In this document: positions 27,109 to 35,313 of the stretch, one piece after another
How the letters are laid out: the number at the start of each line of letters is the position of its first letter
Numbering within the stretch: the first letter of the stretch is position 1
Translations under genes and position numbers: made by a program
Assembly (NCBI GenBank): GCA_022778805.1
Contig: JALFSN010000006.1
Location: 318,364 to 382,363 of the forward strand
Source: Arcanobacterium sp.
GTDB lineage: Bacteria; Actinomycetota; Actinomycetes; Actinomycetales; Actinomycetaceae
DNA length: 64,000 bases
Direction: 5' to 3'
Notes under the pieces: model-generated
What the model saw: only the letters and a program-made list of their open reading frames with translations
Databases searched by the model: none
What the model was told of the DNA's origin: nothing

Positions 27109-28152
27109 TCACAGCACGCCAGCACGCTGCAACGTGGCAAGCGCCGTGCGCGCAGAAAGCTGTGCGACGTCAGCCAGTTCAGCGTGAAACGAGATAGTTT
27201 GATCCTCAGGGGTGGAGCACAGATCTGAGATTGCGCGCACGGAAAGGAAAGGAATTCCCCAGTGGTACGCCACGTGTGCAGCCGGATATGATTCCATATC
27301 TGCGCTGGCAGCCTCGGGAAAGACGGCGCGCATATCGCCAACATTGGCATCCGTGATAAAAGAATCTGAGGAGAGCATTTCAGCTGTGCGGATATCGATG
27401 CTGTCACTTTCGAGCGCAACGACGGCTCCCGCTGCGAGCAGAGCTGAATCACCGGAAAAATACTCTGGCTGATCGGGCACTTGCCCGCGCACATAACCGA
27501 AGTTAGTACCGTCAGCCATGCCATCGCGGTAGCGGGTGCCGAGTACGACGTCACCGACACGAGAATCAGCACTAAGCCCGCCAGCTGAACCAATTGAAAC
27601 GATCGCTTCAGGTGCATAGTGGGCTAAAATCCATCCCAGGCAACTGGCGGTGGCAGTGAAGCCAATTCCAGTGACGGCGAGCAGAACACAGCGGGAGGCG
27701 GTGGCTCTGTGTGTCTCCTCCAGCTGCGCGGATTTTAATTGCTCAAGTAGTTGCTTGGGTAGTTGCTCAGACTTTGATTGGGTAAACTCCGCCTGAGCGA
27801 GCTCTGATGGGGGGAATGATGATTGTGCAGGCAGCTGAGCTTGCTGGGGTAAGTGCTCGGCCTGCTCTGCTTCAGCAGAGTGCTCTTTGAGAGCTATCAC
27901 AGTGAGATGCCCGACGGGACTGGGGATATCGGTGGCTGTGCCGCCAAGGTCGGCCATGAGAGCGCGCATGGGCTCCATCTCCTCCGGCATCGCCGAGATA
28001 ATGCAGACAGCGAGCGGCGTGAGCTCAGCAGGTGTCAGCTTTGTAGCCGATTCAGCCTCTGCAGCTGACGCAGAGATCACTTCTGTTTGCGCGGCTGATA
28101 GGACCGGTTTCACGGACGCAATTGGTGAGACGAGGTCAAAATTTTCGGCCAT
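27109..28152 (-). CDS. mtnN: 5'-methylthioadenosine/S-adenosylhomocysteine nucleosidase
   Basis: Hydrolyses MTA and SAH to adenine plus the thio-ribose sugar, removing by-products of SAM chemistry. The catalytic frame is clear: VCIISAMPEEMEPMRALM (about 49-66), VLLAVTGIGFTATASCLGWIL, EAIVSIGSAGGLS, ASADMESYPAAHVAYHWGIPF with the substrate-binding Met-Glu, and AISDLCS carrying the catalytic Asp. At 347 residues it is over 100 longer than the family norm. There is a 47-residue Ala/Ser-rich N-terminal extension and a Gln/Glu/Leu-rich insert at about 91-152. The RBS TTAGGAGC before the ATG at 28152 supports the long start. Confidence 0.9.
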   Translation of the reverse strand: MAENFDLVSPIASVKPVLSAAQTEVISASAAEAESATKLTPAELTPLAVCIISAMPEEMEPMRALMADLGGTATDIPSPVGHLTVIALKEHSAEAEQAEHLPQQAQLPAQSSFPPSELAQAEFTQSKSEQLPKQLLEQLKSAQLEETHRATASRCVLLAVTGIGFTATASCLGWILAHYAPEAIVSIGSAGGLSADSRVGDVVLGTRYRDGMADGTNFGYVRGQVPDQPEYFSGDSALLAAGAVVALESDSIDIRTAEMLSSDSFITDANVGDMRAVFPEAASADMESYPAAHVAYHWGIPFLSVRAISDLCSTPEDQTISFHAELADVAQLSARTALATLQRAGVL

Positions 28153-28457
28153 ATGAAGCTCCTAAGCTGTGTGTAGCCCTAAGTGTATCTCGATATCGGC
28201 ACCTTGGCAGTGGAACTAATCCAATGGAGAAACATAAAATATTGAGCAGCTGACGGCGTGACGGCAGGGGGAAATGCTGGTTTTTCGCTTGATAGCAAGC
28301 CGAAACGCAACTCCGACGGGTCAAAGGAGGGAGCTAGATAGTGACGCCAAGAGACTCTCACAGATCTGCCAATCAAAGGTGACGCAGAACTACTACCCCC
28401 TCTGCGCCCATTTTTCAATTTTCGAGAAATTGTCGGAATTTCGAGAAAATGTCGAGC
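28153..28457. other. Junction of chromosome and accessory region, with a tandem repeat
   Basis: 305 bp between the nucleosidase start and the broken toxin gene. It ends with TTTCGAGAAATTGTCG (28420-28435) and TTTCGAGAAAATGTCG (28439-28454), a one-mismatch tandem pair with a 19-bp period. No gene is supported. Base composition becomes more AT-rich from here rightward. Confidence 0.5.
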
Positions 28458-28715
28458 CTACGGCAGCAAATCTAAATACTGCTGGCGCGCCTTCATTGCA
28501 TGGATGACAAGCTCGTTTCCGCTGTCGAAAATCAATACAACGGTCTCAAGCAGCCGACCGCGCTCATCAAAACCGAGTCGAAGCTCGCGCTGCGGATTCT
28601 CTTCATCCAACGGCTCAACCTACATCGGAAACATGGCCACCTGCAAGATGTCTTCGTCAGAGATATTCTCCTGGTGCTGATGCTTGCGAGCGGAATCATG
28701 TAACGAGATACTCAC
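28458..28715 (-). pseudogene. Toxin-type gene of a TA pair, interrupted by an amber codon
   Basis: The minus strand reads VSISLHDSARKHQHQENISDEDI and continues to AMFPM, a TAG codon at 28620-28622 (codon 32), then VEPLDEENPQRELRLGFDE and LLETVVLIFDSGNELVIHAMKARQQYLDLLP before the true stop. The whole 86-codon frame is otherwise coherent. It has the look of short toxin-like partners of ribbon-helix-helix antitoxins (SRKHGIS...IHAMKARP pattern). TAG may replace a TGG Trp codon. The GTG start overlaps the antitoxin stop (GTGA), the usual coupling in such pairs. Confidence 0.65.
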
Positions 28716-28960
28716 GCGAGCACCTTTTCACGAATGAGAGCTGAGCGCGTCACATGCTCCATCGCAGCGCGTTCATCAATCTGCTCCAGTTCCTCGGCAG
28801 TAAAGCGCACGGCAACAACCTGCGATGGGTTCGCTCCCCTGCCAGGACGGCCACGCCCACGCTTCTTGAGAGCGGTGACGTCATAGCCGCCTTCAGCCTC
28901 AGCCGCCCAACCAACAATCTGCGCCTCGGTAACGGGTACACCCTTTATCGTCTCACCCAT
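28712..28960 (-). CDS. Ribbon-helix-helix (CopG-type) antitoxin
   Basis: An 82-residue protein with a C-terminal ribbon-helix-helix at about 47-82. The strand QVVAVRFTAEELEQIDERA and the helix EHVTRSALIREKVLA bind DNA as a dimer. The N-terminal part (MGETIKGVPVTEAQIVGWAAEAEGG) and the basic KKRGRGRPGRG linker are typical of actinobacterial antitoxins of this type. It would repress its own operon and neutralise the toxin encoded directly downstream. That toxin is interrupted by an amber codon, so the antitoxin probably now acts alone. Confidence 0.8.
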   Translation of the reverse strand: MGETIKGVPVTEAQIVGWAAEAEGGYDVTALKKRGRGRPGRGANPSQVVAVRFTAEELEQIDERAAMEHVTRSALIREKVLA

Positions 28961-29137
28961 GGAATTATCGTATTACGAATTATCTTCGTACACAAGCTCC
29001 TCGTAGTTTACTTATATGCGCAATACCATCAGCGCATTGAGATCACGCCTCAATGCGAGACAACCGTGATCGTCGCAGACGGCACCCGAATCACAGTAGA
29101 ACCACCAAAGAAGAACAAGAAATAGCCCCTAGGTAAA

Positions 29138-29178
29138 AAGAAAGCTGGCTCCTCACAGTGAGGAAACCAGCCTTCTTG
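29138..29178 (+). terminator. Terminator-like hairpin
   Basis: GCTGG-CT-CCTCAC, a one-base turn, GTGAGG-AAA-CCAGC gives an 11-bp stem with a small internal loop, flanked by AAAAAGAAA and CTTCTTGTC. It lies just after the small plus-strand frame ending at 29125. Confidence 0.6.
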
Positions 29179-29698
29179 TCATAATCAAAGCACGCCGAGC
29201 AATACATAAAACCCCTGCTCAGGAACCACAATTTCTCGCTTACCCCCCCTAGGGCGATCCCCACCTAGCAGGATTTTTCGATTATCGGGAAATTGCATCT
29301 ACGAACCATGCTCGTAGTATTCGGGCGCTTTGCGCCCTGCAACAATTTCGTTGCCCTCACTAATACAAATACGAAAATACAAAAGCCATGAAAGCTTTTG
29401 TATCGTTCGGGCGTCCTCATTGTTGTTTGCACTCCAAAAAGGATACAAAGCGCCTGACAGTCACCAAATACTGATAGACCACATTTCCCCTTGCGAACAA
29501 GGGTTTTCGCACTGCGACTTACCTCTTACATCTCACGAATTTCCGCACACAGTTCCACTAGGTACCCCGATTACTTAATCACACCTCGCGTCAAGTGAAC
29601 CTACACTTACTGTGCCATGTGAACTTCGTGCAACGGTGAACTTCGAGGCGTACCCTTCGGGGAGATCGGAAGCACTCGACTCACCGCACATTTTGGTC

Positions 29699-29704
29699 TA
29701 GACT
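29699..29704 (+). promoter_or_regulatory. -10 hexamer, probable leaderless start of the methyltransferase
   Basis: TAGACT, 7 nt (TACTTTC), then GTG at 29712. There is no Shine-Dalgarno sequence between. Confidence 0.45.
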
Positions 29705-29711
29705 TACTTTC

Positions 29712-31121
29712 GTGACCGAAAATCAGAATATTCCAGACCGTCTCCTCTCGCCAGAGGATGCCTCCAAAGAGCTAAAGATTAGCCCTCAACGTGTACGTCA
29801 GCTCATCGCAAACGGCACACTAGTAGCCGAACGCGTTGGGCGTAGTTGGGTAATCAGGAACCAGGATTTAGAAGCCGCCCGCCCCGCTATCACCACCTCA
29901 GTTATTCCCGCAAAGACTGCCTCTCTAGGTGAAGGAAATCTAAAGGCACTTAGCTTCTTTTCTGGAGCGATGGGTCTTGACCTGGGTCTAGAACGAGCCG
30001 GTATCGACACAATTCTTGCTTGCGAATTTGACAAGTGGGCTCGGCAAACCATTTCTACGAACCGGCCAGATTTGCCCGTTCTAGGAGATATCTGGCGTTA
30101 TGACGCGGATGAGATTCTTGACCTAGCGGGGACTGATAGTGCCCAACAAATTGATGTCATGGCTGGCGGCCCACCCTGCCAAGCGTTTTCTACAGCAGGG
30201 GCACGACGGGGTTTTGATGATCTACGCGGCAACGTATTCCTGCACTACCTTGACTTGATTGAAAAAATCAAACCCAAATACGCCGTCATTGAAAACGTTC
30301 GCGGATTGCTATCCCTTCCCGTTTCACCCACACAGTCAGAGGCACTTCTAGAGACCACTGGTGTTGATTTTTCACAGAAACATGGCGCAATTCGCTTGGT
30401 AACACACCGCCTGAGGGAAGCTGGCTACAAGGTTTCATTTAACCTATACAACGCTGCAAATTTCGGCACGCCTCAGATTCGGGAACGTGTTGTCATAATT
30501 GCAACTCTTGCTGACAAAAAAGTACCGTACCTTCTACCAAGCAACTCTGATGATCCATCATTCAAATTGCCTAGCTGGAATACATTACGTGACGCTATCG
30601 AGGATCTGGATGACTCCGATTCAGAGTTCATACCATTTCCAGAAAAACGACTGCAATATTTCAGAATGTTGAAGCCAGGTCAATATTGGAAGGACTTGCC
30701 CGCAGATATTCAACCTATTGCCATGGGCAAATCCTTCCACCTAGGTGGAGGCAAGACCGGATTCTATCGACGTCTTGCCTGGGATCGCCCCTCACCGACA
30801 CTCGTCACCCATCCCGCAATGCCGGCAACAGATTTGGGCCATCCAGAAAAAGATCGTCCACTTACCGTGGCTGAATACAAGCGCATCCAGCAATTCCCTG
30901 ATGACTGGATTATTGAAGGACGCCCTCAGCAGCAGTACAAACAAATTGGCAATGCTGTACCTCTCGGTCTTGGTGAAGCAATCGGACAGGCAATTGTGGC
31001 GCACAGCAAGGGCATCTCCGCAGAGCCTCCGAAAAATTTCCGCTACTCAAGGTATCGAAACACCTCTGACCTCGAGCTTTGCCCATTGCTAGATGACACG
31101 AATCCCGACACGCTGTTTTAA
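29712..31121 (+). CDS. DNA (cytosine-5-)-methyltransferase of a type II R-M system, HTH fused
   Basis: A 469-residue methylase that transfers a methyl group from SAM to cytosine C5. Residues about 10-55 form a helix-turn-helix of the MerR/excisionase type (LSPEDASKELKISPQRVRQLIANGTLVAERVGRSWVI), likely allowing control of its own promoter. The catalytic part runs from motif I ALSFFSGAMGLDLGLERAG through motif IV GGPPCQAFSTAGARRG (Cys nucleophile), motif VI VIENVRG, motif VIII FGTPQIRERVVI, and motifs IX-X (PSPTLVTHP and QIGNAVPLGLG). A putative endonuclease gene follows 70 bp later on the same strand, so the pair forms an R-M operon. The specificity is not readable from sequence alone. Confidence 0.93.
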   Translation: MTENQNIPDRLLSPEDASKELKISPQRVRQLIANGTLVAERVGRSWVIRNQDLEAARPAITTSVIPAKTASLGEGNLKALSFFSGAMGLDLGLERAGIDTILACEFDKWARQTISTNRPDLPVLGDIWRYDADEILDLAGTDSAQQIDVMAGGPPCQAFSTAGARRGFDDLRGNVFLHYLDLIEKIKPKYAVIENVRGLLSLPVSPTQSEALLETTGVDFSQKHGAIRLVTHRLREAGYKVSFNLYNAANFGTPQIRERVVIIATLADKKVPYLLPSNSDDPSFKLPSWNTLRDAIEDLDDSDSEFIPFPEKRLQYFRMLKPGQYWKDLPADIQPIAMGKSFHLGGGKTGFYRRLAWDRPSPTLVTHPAMPATDLGHPEKDRPLTVAEYKRIQQFPDDWIIEGRPQQQYKQIGNAVPLGLGEAIGQAIVAHSKGISAEPPKNFRYSRYRNTSDLELCPLLDDTNPDTLF

Positions 31122-31191
31122 GTGTGTTGATTCATCTATTCTGAAATAGGGGTCACTCGCCTCCACTAGAACTACTTATGGAGGCACCCCT

Positions 31192-31866
31192 TTGTCAGCA
31201 ATGGACTTAGCCCGTCAAGCTATTGAGGAACTCAATCCTGATTTCACCGACCGATTTTTGGCAGTAGTTGAGTTCTCAATCGCCGAGCCTAACCTTGCAG
31301 TTAGCAGACGCGCTACGAAAGCAAACCCCAGCCCTTCAAACTGCGATATCGAACATTTCAAATTTCTTGCGAATAAGTTTGTTAACGGCCACGAAGTAAA
31401 GCCGTTGCCTCAACCCGGCACTGTTCCGGATCCAGCTCTTTCCATCGTTATGCAACATGGTTACAACGTTCCTGAAAGCAGCCTTTCCGATTGGATCGAA
31501 GGGCACAGGATCGCAATGGTTGCCGAGAACATGGTTGGCGATTTACTTGAACGCTACCTTGATTCTGTTCTCAACGATGAGTGGATTTGGTGTGCAGGGG
31601 AAGTTGTTAAGCATGTCGACTTCATCCAACGTCCAACTTCCAAAGGTGAACCGTGGAAAGCCCTGCAAATTAAGAACAGAGACAACTCGGAAAATTCTTC
31701 CAGTAGCGCTATTAGAAACGGCACAACCATCTCAAAGTGGTACCGTACAAAGTCCCGCACGGGAGATACCATGTGGAGCAGTTTCCCTGTGCAATCAGAA
31801 AATGAAAACCTAAGTGAGGCGGGTTTTCATTCCTTCATTGAGAGTTTTCTTTCTATTAAAGGTTGA
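31192..31866 (+). CDS. Type II restriction endonuclease, possibly SinI-like
   Basis: A 224-residue protein directly after the m5C methylase, the position of its cognate nuclease. The segment AENMVGDLLERYLDSVLNDEWIWCAGEVVKHVDFI ... PWKALQIKNRDNSENSSSSAIR carries an E-x(n)-D-x(n)-(Q/E)xK-like core expected of PD-(D/E)XK enzymes (QIK as the ExK part). The NRDNSENSSSSAIRNGT stretch recalls the SinI family (GGWCC-cutting), but I recall that family only in outline, so specificity is tentative. The start is TTG at 31192, with GGAGG 7 nt upstream; an ATG lies 9 nt further in. It converges with the ABC operon. Confidence 0.65.
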   Translation: MSAMDLARQAIEELNPDFTDRFLAVVEFSIAEPNLAVSRRATKANPSPSNCDIEHFKFLANKFVNGHEVKPLPQPGTVPDPALSIVMQHGYNVPESSLSDWIEGHRIAMVAENMVGDLLERYLDSVLNDEWIWCAGEVVKHVDFIQRPTSKGEPWKALQIKNRDNSENSSSSAIRNGTTISKWYRTKSRTGDTMWSSFPVQSENENLSEAGFHSFIESFLSIKG

Positions 31867-31928
31867 GTATCAGATCCGGCGGAGCGGGGCTTCCAAAATG
31901 GTGCGCATTCCGATTAATGCGTTGACCT

Positions 31929-33770
31929 TCACTGCGGAGTTGTCTTTAGCAGACCTTTCTGGTGCGCTCCCTCATCTTCAGACCCAAATCGCAGCTCCAT
32001 CATGTCTTCGCCACTGAAATCGCTGGTTGGGGTGACATCCGTGTTATTGAGGATAATCAGCTGACCTTCTCGCCCTGAATCCGCCATGGCGTCAAACAGC
32101 TCTCGCAGCAGACCAGTTACCGGTCTGCCGGTTTCCGGTTCTCGCGTGGTCACCAGACCACCCTCTGTCTTCTGATGCTCCAGCCCCAAGGTTGGCGTAT
32201 CGATCACGAAAACTCCCGGCTGGTAGACAGCGTGATCCGTGAAGTAACGGCGAAGCGCAAGGAATACGATGGTGTTGTAGAAAGCCCGATAACCTTTGCC
32301 GTGCGAACGCTTATGTTTGCCGCCAATAACAATATCCAATGACTCACGATCGAACCGTGCCTGTTCTGGATTAACAAATCTTGTCTGTTCCAGAATGTGC
32401 TGGATATTCGCGGTCATTTGCTTGAAGAATTCTTGCTCAAACTGCTCCAGAGGATCGAAGCTCGCCTTGGCTTCATCTGGATTTAGAACTTTGGTGAGCC
32501 GATCACGGAACTGCGTGTAACGTTCCTCTAGCTGCTCTTCCTGAGCCTTCAGATTTTCGTATCGCTTGATGTTTGCGATGTCTGACCTAAGTATTTCGAT
32601 TTTTGGGAGCACTGCGTTAGCTAATTGTTCTTCTAGCTCGCGCTGCTGTATTTCTACGGTTTCTTTTGCTGCGTAGAGGAGTCCGAGTTTCTTTTCGTTG
32701 CTGGATTGGACATCTCGTAGCGATTGAATGTTTCCAATTGTGCTTGCAGTTTCAGCACGGGCAGGCTCAGCATATTGCTCTTGTTTTCGCTCAGAAAGCT
32801 CGTTGTCACAGAATGGGCAGTGGGTTGGCACTTCGAGCCCGCCTAACGCCTCTTCTGCACTAGTTACAAGACCGAGCCGGTTGAGGTTTCCTACATAAAT
32901 TGTCTGTAGTTCCTCATACTTTTGCTTCATTAAAAGATGCTGCTGAATTTCTTGCTGGATAGTTGTTGCCTGCCCAGCTAAGTCGGATAGTTCTCTGCGA
33001 ACCACATCCTGTTTAGCAACCAGATCAGTTAAGACTTCCTGCAGCCGCTTTTGACGCTCGACACTATCGTAAGCGCCGAGTTCTTTTAGCTCGTCCTGAA
33101 TTTCTCCACGACGAACATCCATTTCGTCGAGTTGTGTACTTAGGTATGGGCCGAGAACTTCTTTTTCACGTTTTTGGGCCGCTGGATCAGTGGTTTGCTT
33201 GACCAGTGTGAGGTCACTATCGAACAGTAGTCGCGATAGTGCTGAAAGGGTTTCAAATTTAGCCCCGTCAAAAATGGAGTCTTCGCTGGTAATTTGCTGC
33301 TCACCTCGATAAAGAGTTTTGGCAAAGGAACGCCAACTCATCTTTTTACGTCCACCGTATTGGTTGGTAATAATGTCCCCAGCTTCACGGATGCCGATGA
33401 GACGAAGCAAAACATCCGAGATTGTGTAACCATCAGGGTTTGATTCGGTGTTTACCACGTCGTACTCACCCGAAACTATGCCAAGTTCATATCCCCCGGT
33501 GACAGTCATTTTTGATTGACCGATTTTGCGATGCAACTGTAGTTCGTGATTACCAGCTTGCAGTCGCATATGAATCTCTTCGTACCCAGTGTCTTCTGAG
33601 AATGGCCGAGTTTTACCTGCCAACATGTACTGGATTGACTTTGCGAGATAGGTTTTCCCTGTGTCAGATGCTCCATGAATGATGTTGAATCCAGGCTTAA
33701 AGGTAATGGTTGAGTCTTCTACCTTTTTGCCGGTGAAGGTGATTGATTTGATCCAGAAGCTAGCGGCCAT
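31929..33770 (-). CDS. Rad50/SMC-like ABC ATPase of a three-component conflict system
   Basis: A 613-residue nucleotide-driven coiled-coil protein. Walker A is GASDTGKT (33-40). A long coiled coil (about 200-440) is broken by a zinc-hook-like CPFC (318-321), as in Rad50. The head closes with GGKHKRSHGKGYRAFYNTIVFLALRRYF in the signature region and Walker B VFVIDTPTLGLE. Asp524 is present, but the usual adjacent catalytic Glu is Thr. It overlaps the middle-component gene by 11 bp and is the last gene of the operon. By family architecture it fits the ATPase of ABC-three-component systems proposed as anti-phage or anti-plasmid devices; the target and trigger are unknown. Confidence 0.8.
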   Translation of the reverse strand: MAASFWIKSITFTGKKVEDSTITFKPGFNIIHGASDTGKTYLAKSIQYMLAGKTRPFSEDTGYEEIHMRLQAGNHELQLHRKIGQSKMTVTGGYELGIVSGEYDVVNTESNPDGYTISDVLLRLIGIREAGDIITNQYGGRKKMSWRSFAKTLYRGEQQITSEDSIFDGAKFETLSALSRLLFDSDLTLVKQTTDPAAQKREKEVLGPYLSTQLDEMDVRRGEIQDELKELGAYDSVERQKRLQEVLTDLVAKQDVVRRELSDLAGQATTIQQEIQQHLLMKQKYEELQTIYVGNLNRLGLVTSAEEALGGLEVPTHCPFCDNELSERKQEQYAEPARAETASTIGNIQSLRDVQSSNEKKLGLLYAAKETVEIQQRELEEQLANAVLPKIEILRSDIANIKRYENLKAQEEQLEERYTQFRDRLTKVLNPDEAKASFDPLEQFEQEFFKQMTANIQHILEQTRFVNPEQARFDRESLDIVIGGKHKRSHGKGYRAFYNTIVFLALRRYFTDHAVYQPGVFVIDTPTLGLEHQKTEGGLVTTREPETGRPVTGLLRELFDAMADSGREGQLIILNNTDVTPTSDFSGEDMMELRFGSEDEGAHQKGLLKTTPQ

Positions 33771-34212
33771 GTTGTTCTCCCTGGATATCGGTTTGGGTAA
33801 TAAAAGCGATGACTTCTTCGTATGTTCTGGTGTCTATAAATGCAAGGACTGAGTTAAGTACAAACTTGTAGTCGCCAACGTAGGCGGCATCTAGTTTGCT
33901 GAGGAACTGCAGGCCTAGATCATTAATAGCTAGGAGATAGTTGCCCTCTTCAGCTAATGGGGTGAGTAGCCCTTTTGTGACAGCGAACTTGATGCCTTCA
34001 CGCATATGGTGGGTGCGTGCAGCTAGCTCTATTGATGGCTTTTCGACATCACCATGCAGATTGAAACCTGCAAGCTTGTAGCTGTAGGCATGGGTTGCGA
34101 GCAGATCAATTGCTGTGATGCTCTTTTCGTCTCGTTTCTTATTCGGCCTGGCAGAAAGGATGATTGCTGCCCGAGTGGCCATAGCTAGTGGGGTGTTAAA
34201 AATGTTATTCAT
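33760..34212 (-). CDS. ABC-three-component system middle component
   Basis: A 150-residue protein, mostly helical, beginning MNNIFNTPLAMATRAAIILSAR and continuing with KSITAIDLLATHAYSYKLAGFNLHGD, REGIKFAVTKGLLTPLAEEGNYLLAINDLGLQFL and a C-terminal helix bundle. The central part looks like a winged-helix pattern (INDLGLQFLSKL). Proteins of this size between a CTD-type protein and a Rad50-like ATPase are the middle component (MC) of ABC-3C systems, thought to bridge effector and ATPase. The ATG sits in ATGAATAA, overlapping the upstream stop by 8 bp, and the 3' end overlaps the ATPase start, so the trio must be co-translated. Confidence 0.72.
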   Translation of the reverse strand: MNNIFNTPLAMATRAAIILSARPNKKRDEKSITAIDLLATHAYSYKLAGFNLHGDVEKPSIELAARTHHMREGIKFAVTKGLLTPLAEEGNYLLAINDLGLQFLSKLDAAYVGDYKFVLNSVLAFIDTRTYEEVIAFITQTDIQGEQHGR

Positions 34213-35254
34213 CGTCCACCCACTTGAGTAGCTTGTCGTTCACCAGCATGTGGGTAGCTCCTTGACGTTGCTGATTTGAAAACAGCCCTTGGGTATTAGT
34301 TAGGTGGGAAATATTAAGTTGCGCGAGATTTGCTTCTTTTAGTGTTGCTGTGAGCTTGGCAAAAGCATCAGCGTGTTGACTCATATACGTCGGGAACAAC
34401 GCCGCAAAAAGATCGTCTTTTATGCGCTGAAATTCTTCTTCCCCATCGACACTTCCGTTGATGAGCGTCATACGAAGCGACTCGGCAAGATAGAAGCATT
34501 GCCGCGCATACTGGAAGATTTGGTAGTCGGAACCTCCCGCGGCCCTAAGTTCACTGTGGACTTGTTTTATTCCTAGTCGGCCGCACAAAACTTTAATGAG
34601 CTGATCGGTGTATGTGCTTTCGTGACGTTCAAGGGTAGTTGGAACAGTTTTCTCCACCAATTCCACTTTGTAATCTCCCAAGTGCAGGGTGTGGCCGATG
34701 ACCTTGATTTGATCGGCGCTAAGTTCACTAATACGGGGCTTAACCGTGTACTCCACTGCCATTGATGGAGCTGTCGCATTGATGAGTGAATCGTCCCAAG
34801 GCCGATCAGTGATGTCCTTATTCGCGCTTCGTTTCTCTAGGCCAGTAATAAGCAAGTCTTTTAGAGCTGGTATGAGCTCTGCTTGAACTACTTCAAACCC
34901 ATTGTTGGCAAGGATCTCACAGTAGTCGCTTCTTACAGAGTTTGGAATGCCTCGATCTAGGAAGTCCATGCACGCATCTGGATCAAACTTGCGTCGCCAA
35001 AACTTTGCAATGTCTTTTGGGAGCTGGCGGTTATCTCCTCTGTACCAGCGTTGACGTAAATCTCTAGAGCTTTTTCTCTGTTGAGGAGTGTCGTGTGGTT
35101 TATCTGGACGGTAGAGAAGGTTGACCTGATCGCCGCGCGCCTCAGCAAGTAAAGAAGCATCTGACAAGACAAGGAGGAATTCTCCGCCGCCTTCATCATC
35201 GGATGCAGTTGCTCTGTAAATGAACTGAAAGAGGTCGCTTAGCTTCACGGGCAA
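34205..35254 (-). CDS. ABC-three-component system effector/CTD component
   Basis: A 349-residue protein and first gene of the operon. The C-terminal half (about 225-349: DQLIKVLCGRLGIKQVHSELRAAGG, QYARQCFYLAESLRMTLINGS, LFAALFPTYMSQHADAFAKLTATLKEANL) fits a CTD-type helical domain that couples to the MC and ATPase. The N-terminal half (EFLLVLSDASLLAEARGDQVNLLYRPDKP, RQLPKDIAKFWRRKFDPDACMDFLDRGIPNSVRSDYCEILANNGFEVV) matches no domain I recognise and is the variable, possibly toxic, part. The start is TTG at 35254; GTG at 35248 has better spacing from AAAGGAG. A tandem operator-like repeat lies just upstream. Confidence 0.65.
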   Translation of the reverse strand: MPVKLSDLFQFIYRATASDDEGGGEFLLVLSDASLLAEARGDQVNLLYRPDKPHDTPQQRKSSRDLRQRWYRGDNRQLPKDIAKFWRRKFDPDACMDFLDRGIPNSVRSDYCEILANNGFEVVQAELIPALKDLLITGLEKRSANKDITDRPWDDSLINATAPSMAVEYTVKPRISELSADQIKVIGHTLHLGDYKVELVEKTVPTTLERHESTYTDQLIKVLCGRLGIKQVHSELRAAGGSDYQIFQYARQCFYLAESLRMTLINGSVDGEEEFQRIKDDLFAALFPTYMSQHADAFAKLTATLKEANLAQLNISHLTNTQGLFSNQQRQGATHMLVNDKLLKWVDDE

Positions 35255-35272
35255 TGACTCCTTTCAAATTCT

Positions 35273-35313
35273 TGTACGCCGGTGTACGCACTTTGTACGC
35301 GCGTGTACGCAAC
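35273..35313. promoter_or_regulatory. Tandem operator-like repeats before the ABC-3C operon
   Basis: Two direct copies of TTGTACGCsnGTGTACGCA (about 19 bp each, differing at two central bases) lie 18-60 bp upstream of the operon start. Each is itself near-palindromic around GTACGC/GCGTAC, and together they form a regular array of four GTACGC motifs. This is the expected place and form of a repressor operator. Confidence 0.6.

Larger units (their letters stand above)
28961..29711. other. Spacer with hairpins before the methyltransferase gene
   Basis: About 750 bp without a supported intact gene. On the plus strand a frame ending at 29125 (RIEITPQCETTVIVADGTRITVEPPKKNKK) looks protein-like and is followed 12 bp later by a terminator, but has no plausible start and may be a gene remnant. 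GGGCGC-TTT-GCGCCC (29323-29337) and ATACAAAAGC-CATGAAA-GCTTTTGTAT (29377-29403) are further hairpins. The methyltransferase promoter lies at the right end. Confidence 0.5.

Noticed and set aside
26901..27617. A 238-codon minus-strand frame overlapping the nucleosidase 3' half
   Set aside because: It is an out-of-frame shadow of the nucleosidase on the same strand; composition is not protein-like.
28754..29125. A 123-codon plus-strand gene opposite the antitoxin
   Set aside because: Most of it is a shadow of the antitoxin. Only the last 30-40 codons look protein-like, and they lack a start, so I list them only as a possible remnant.
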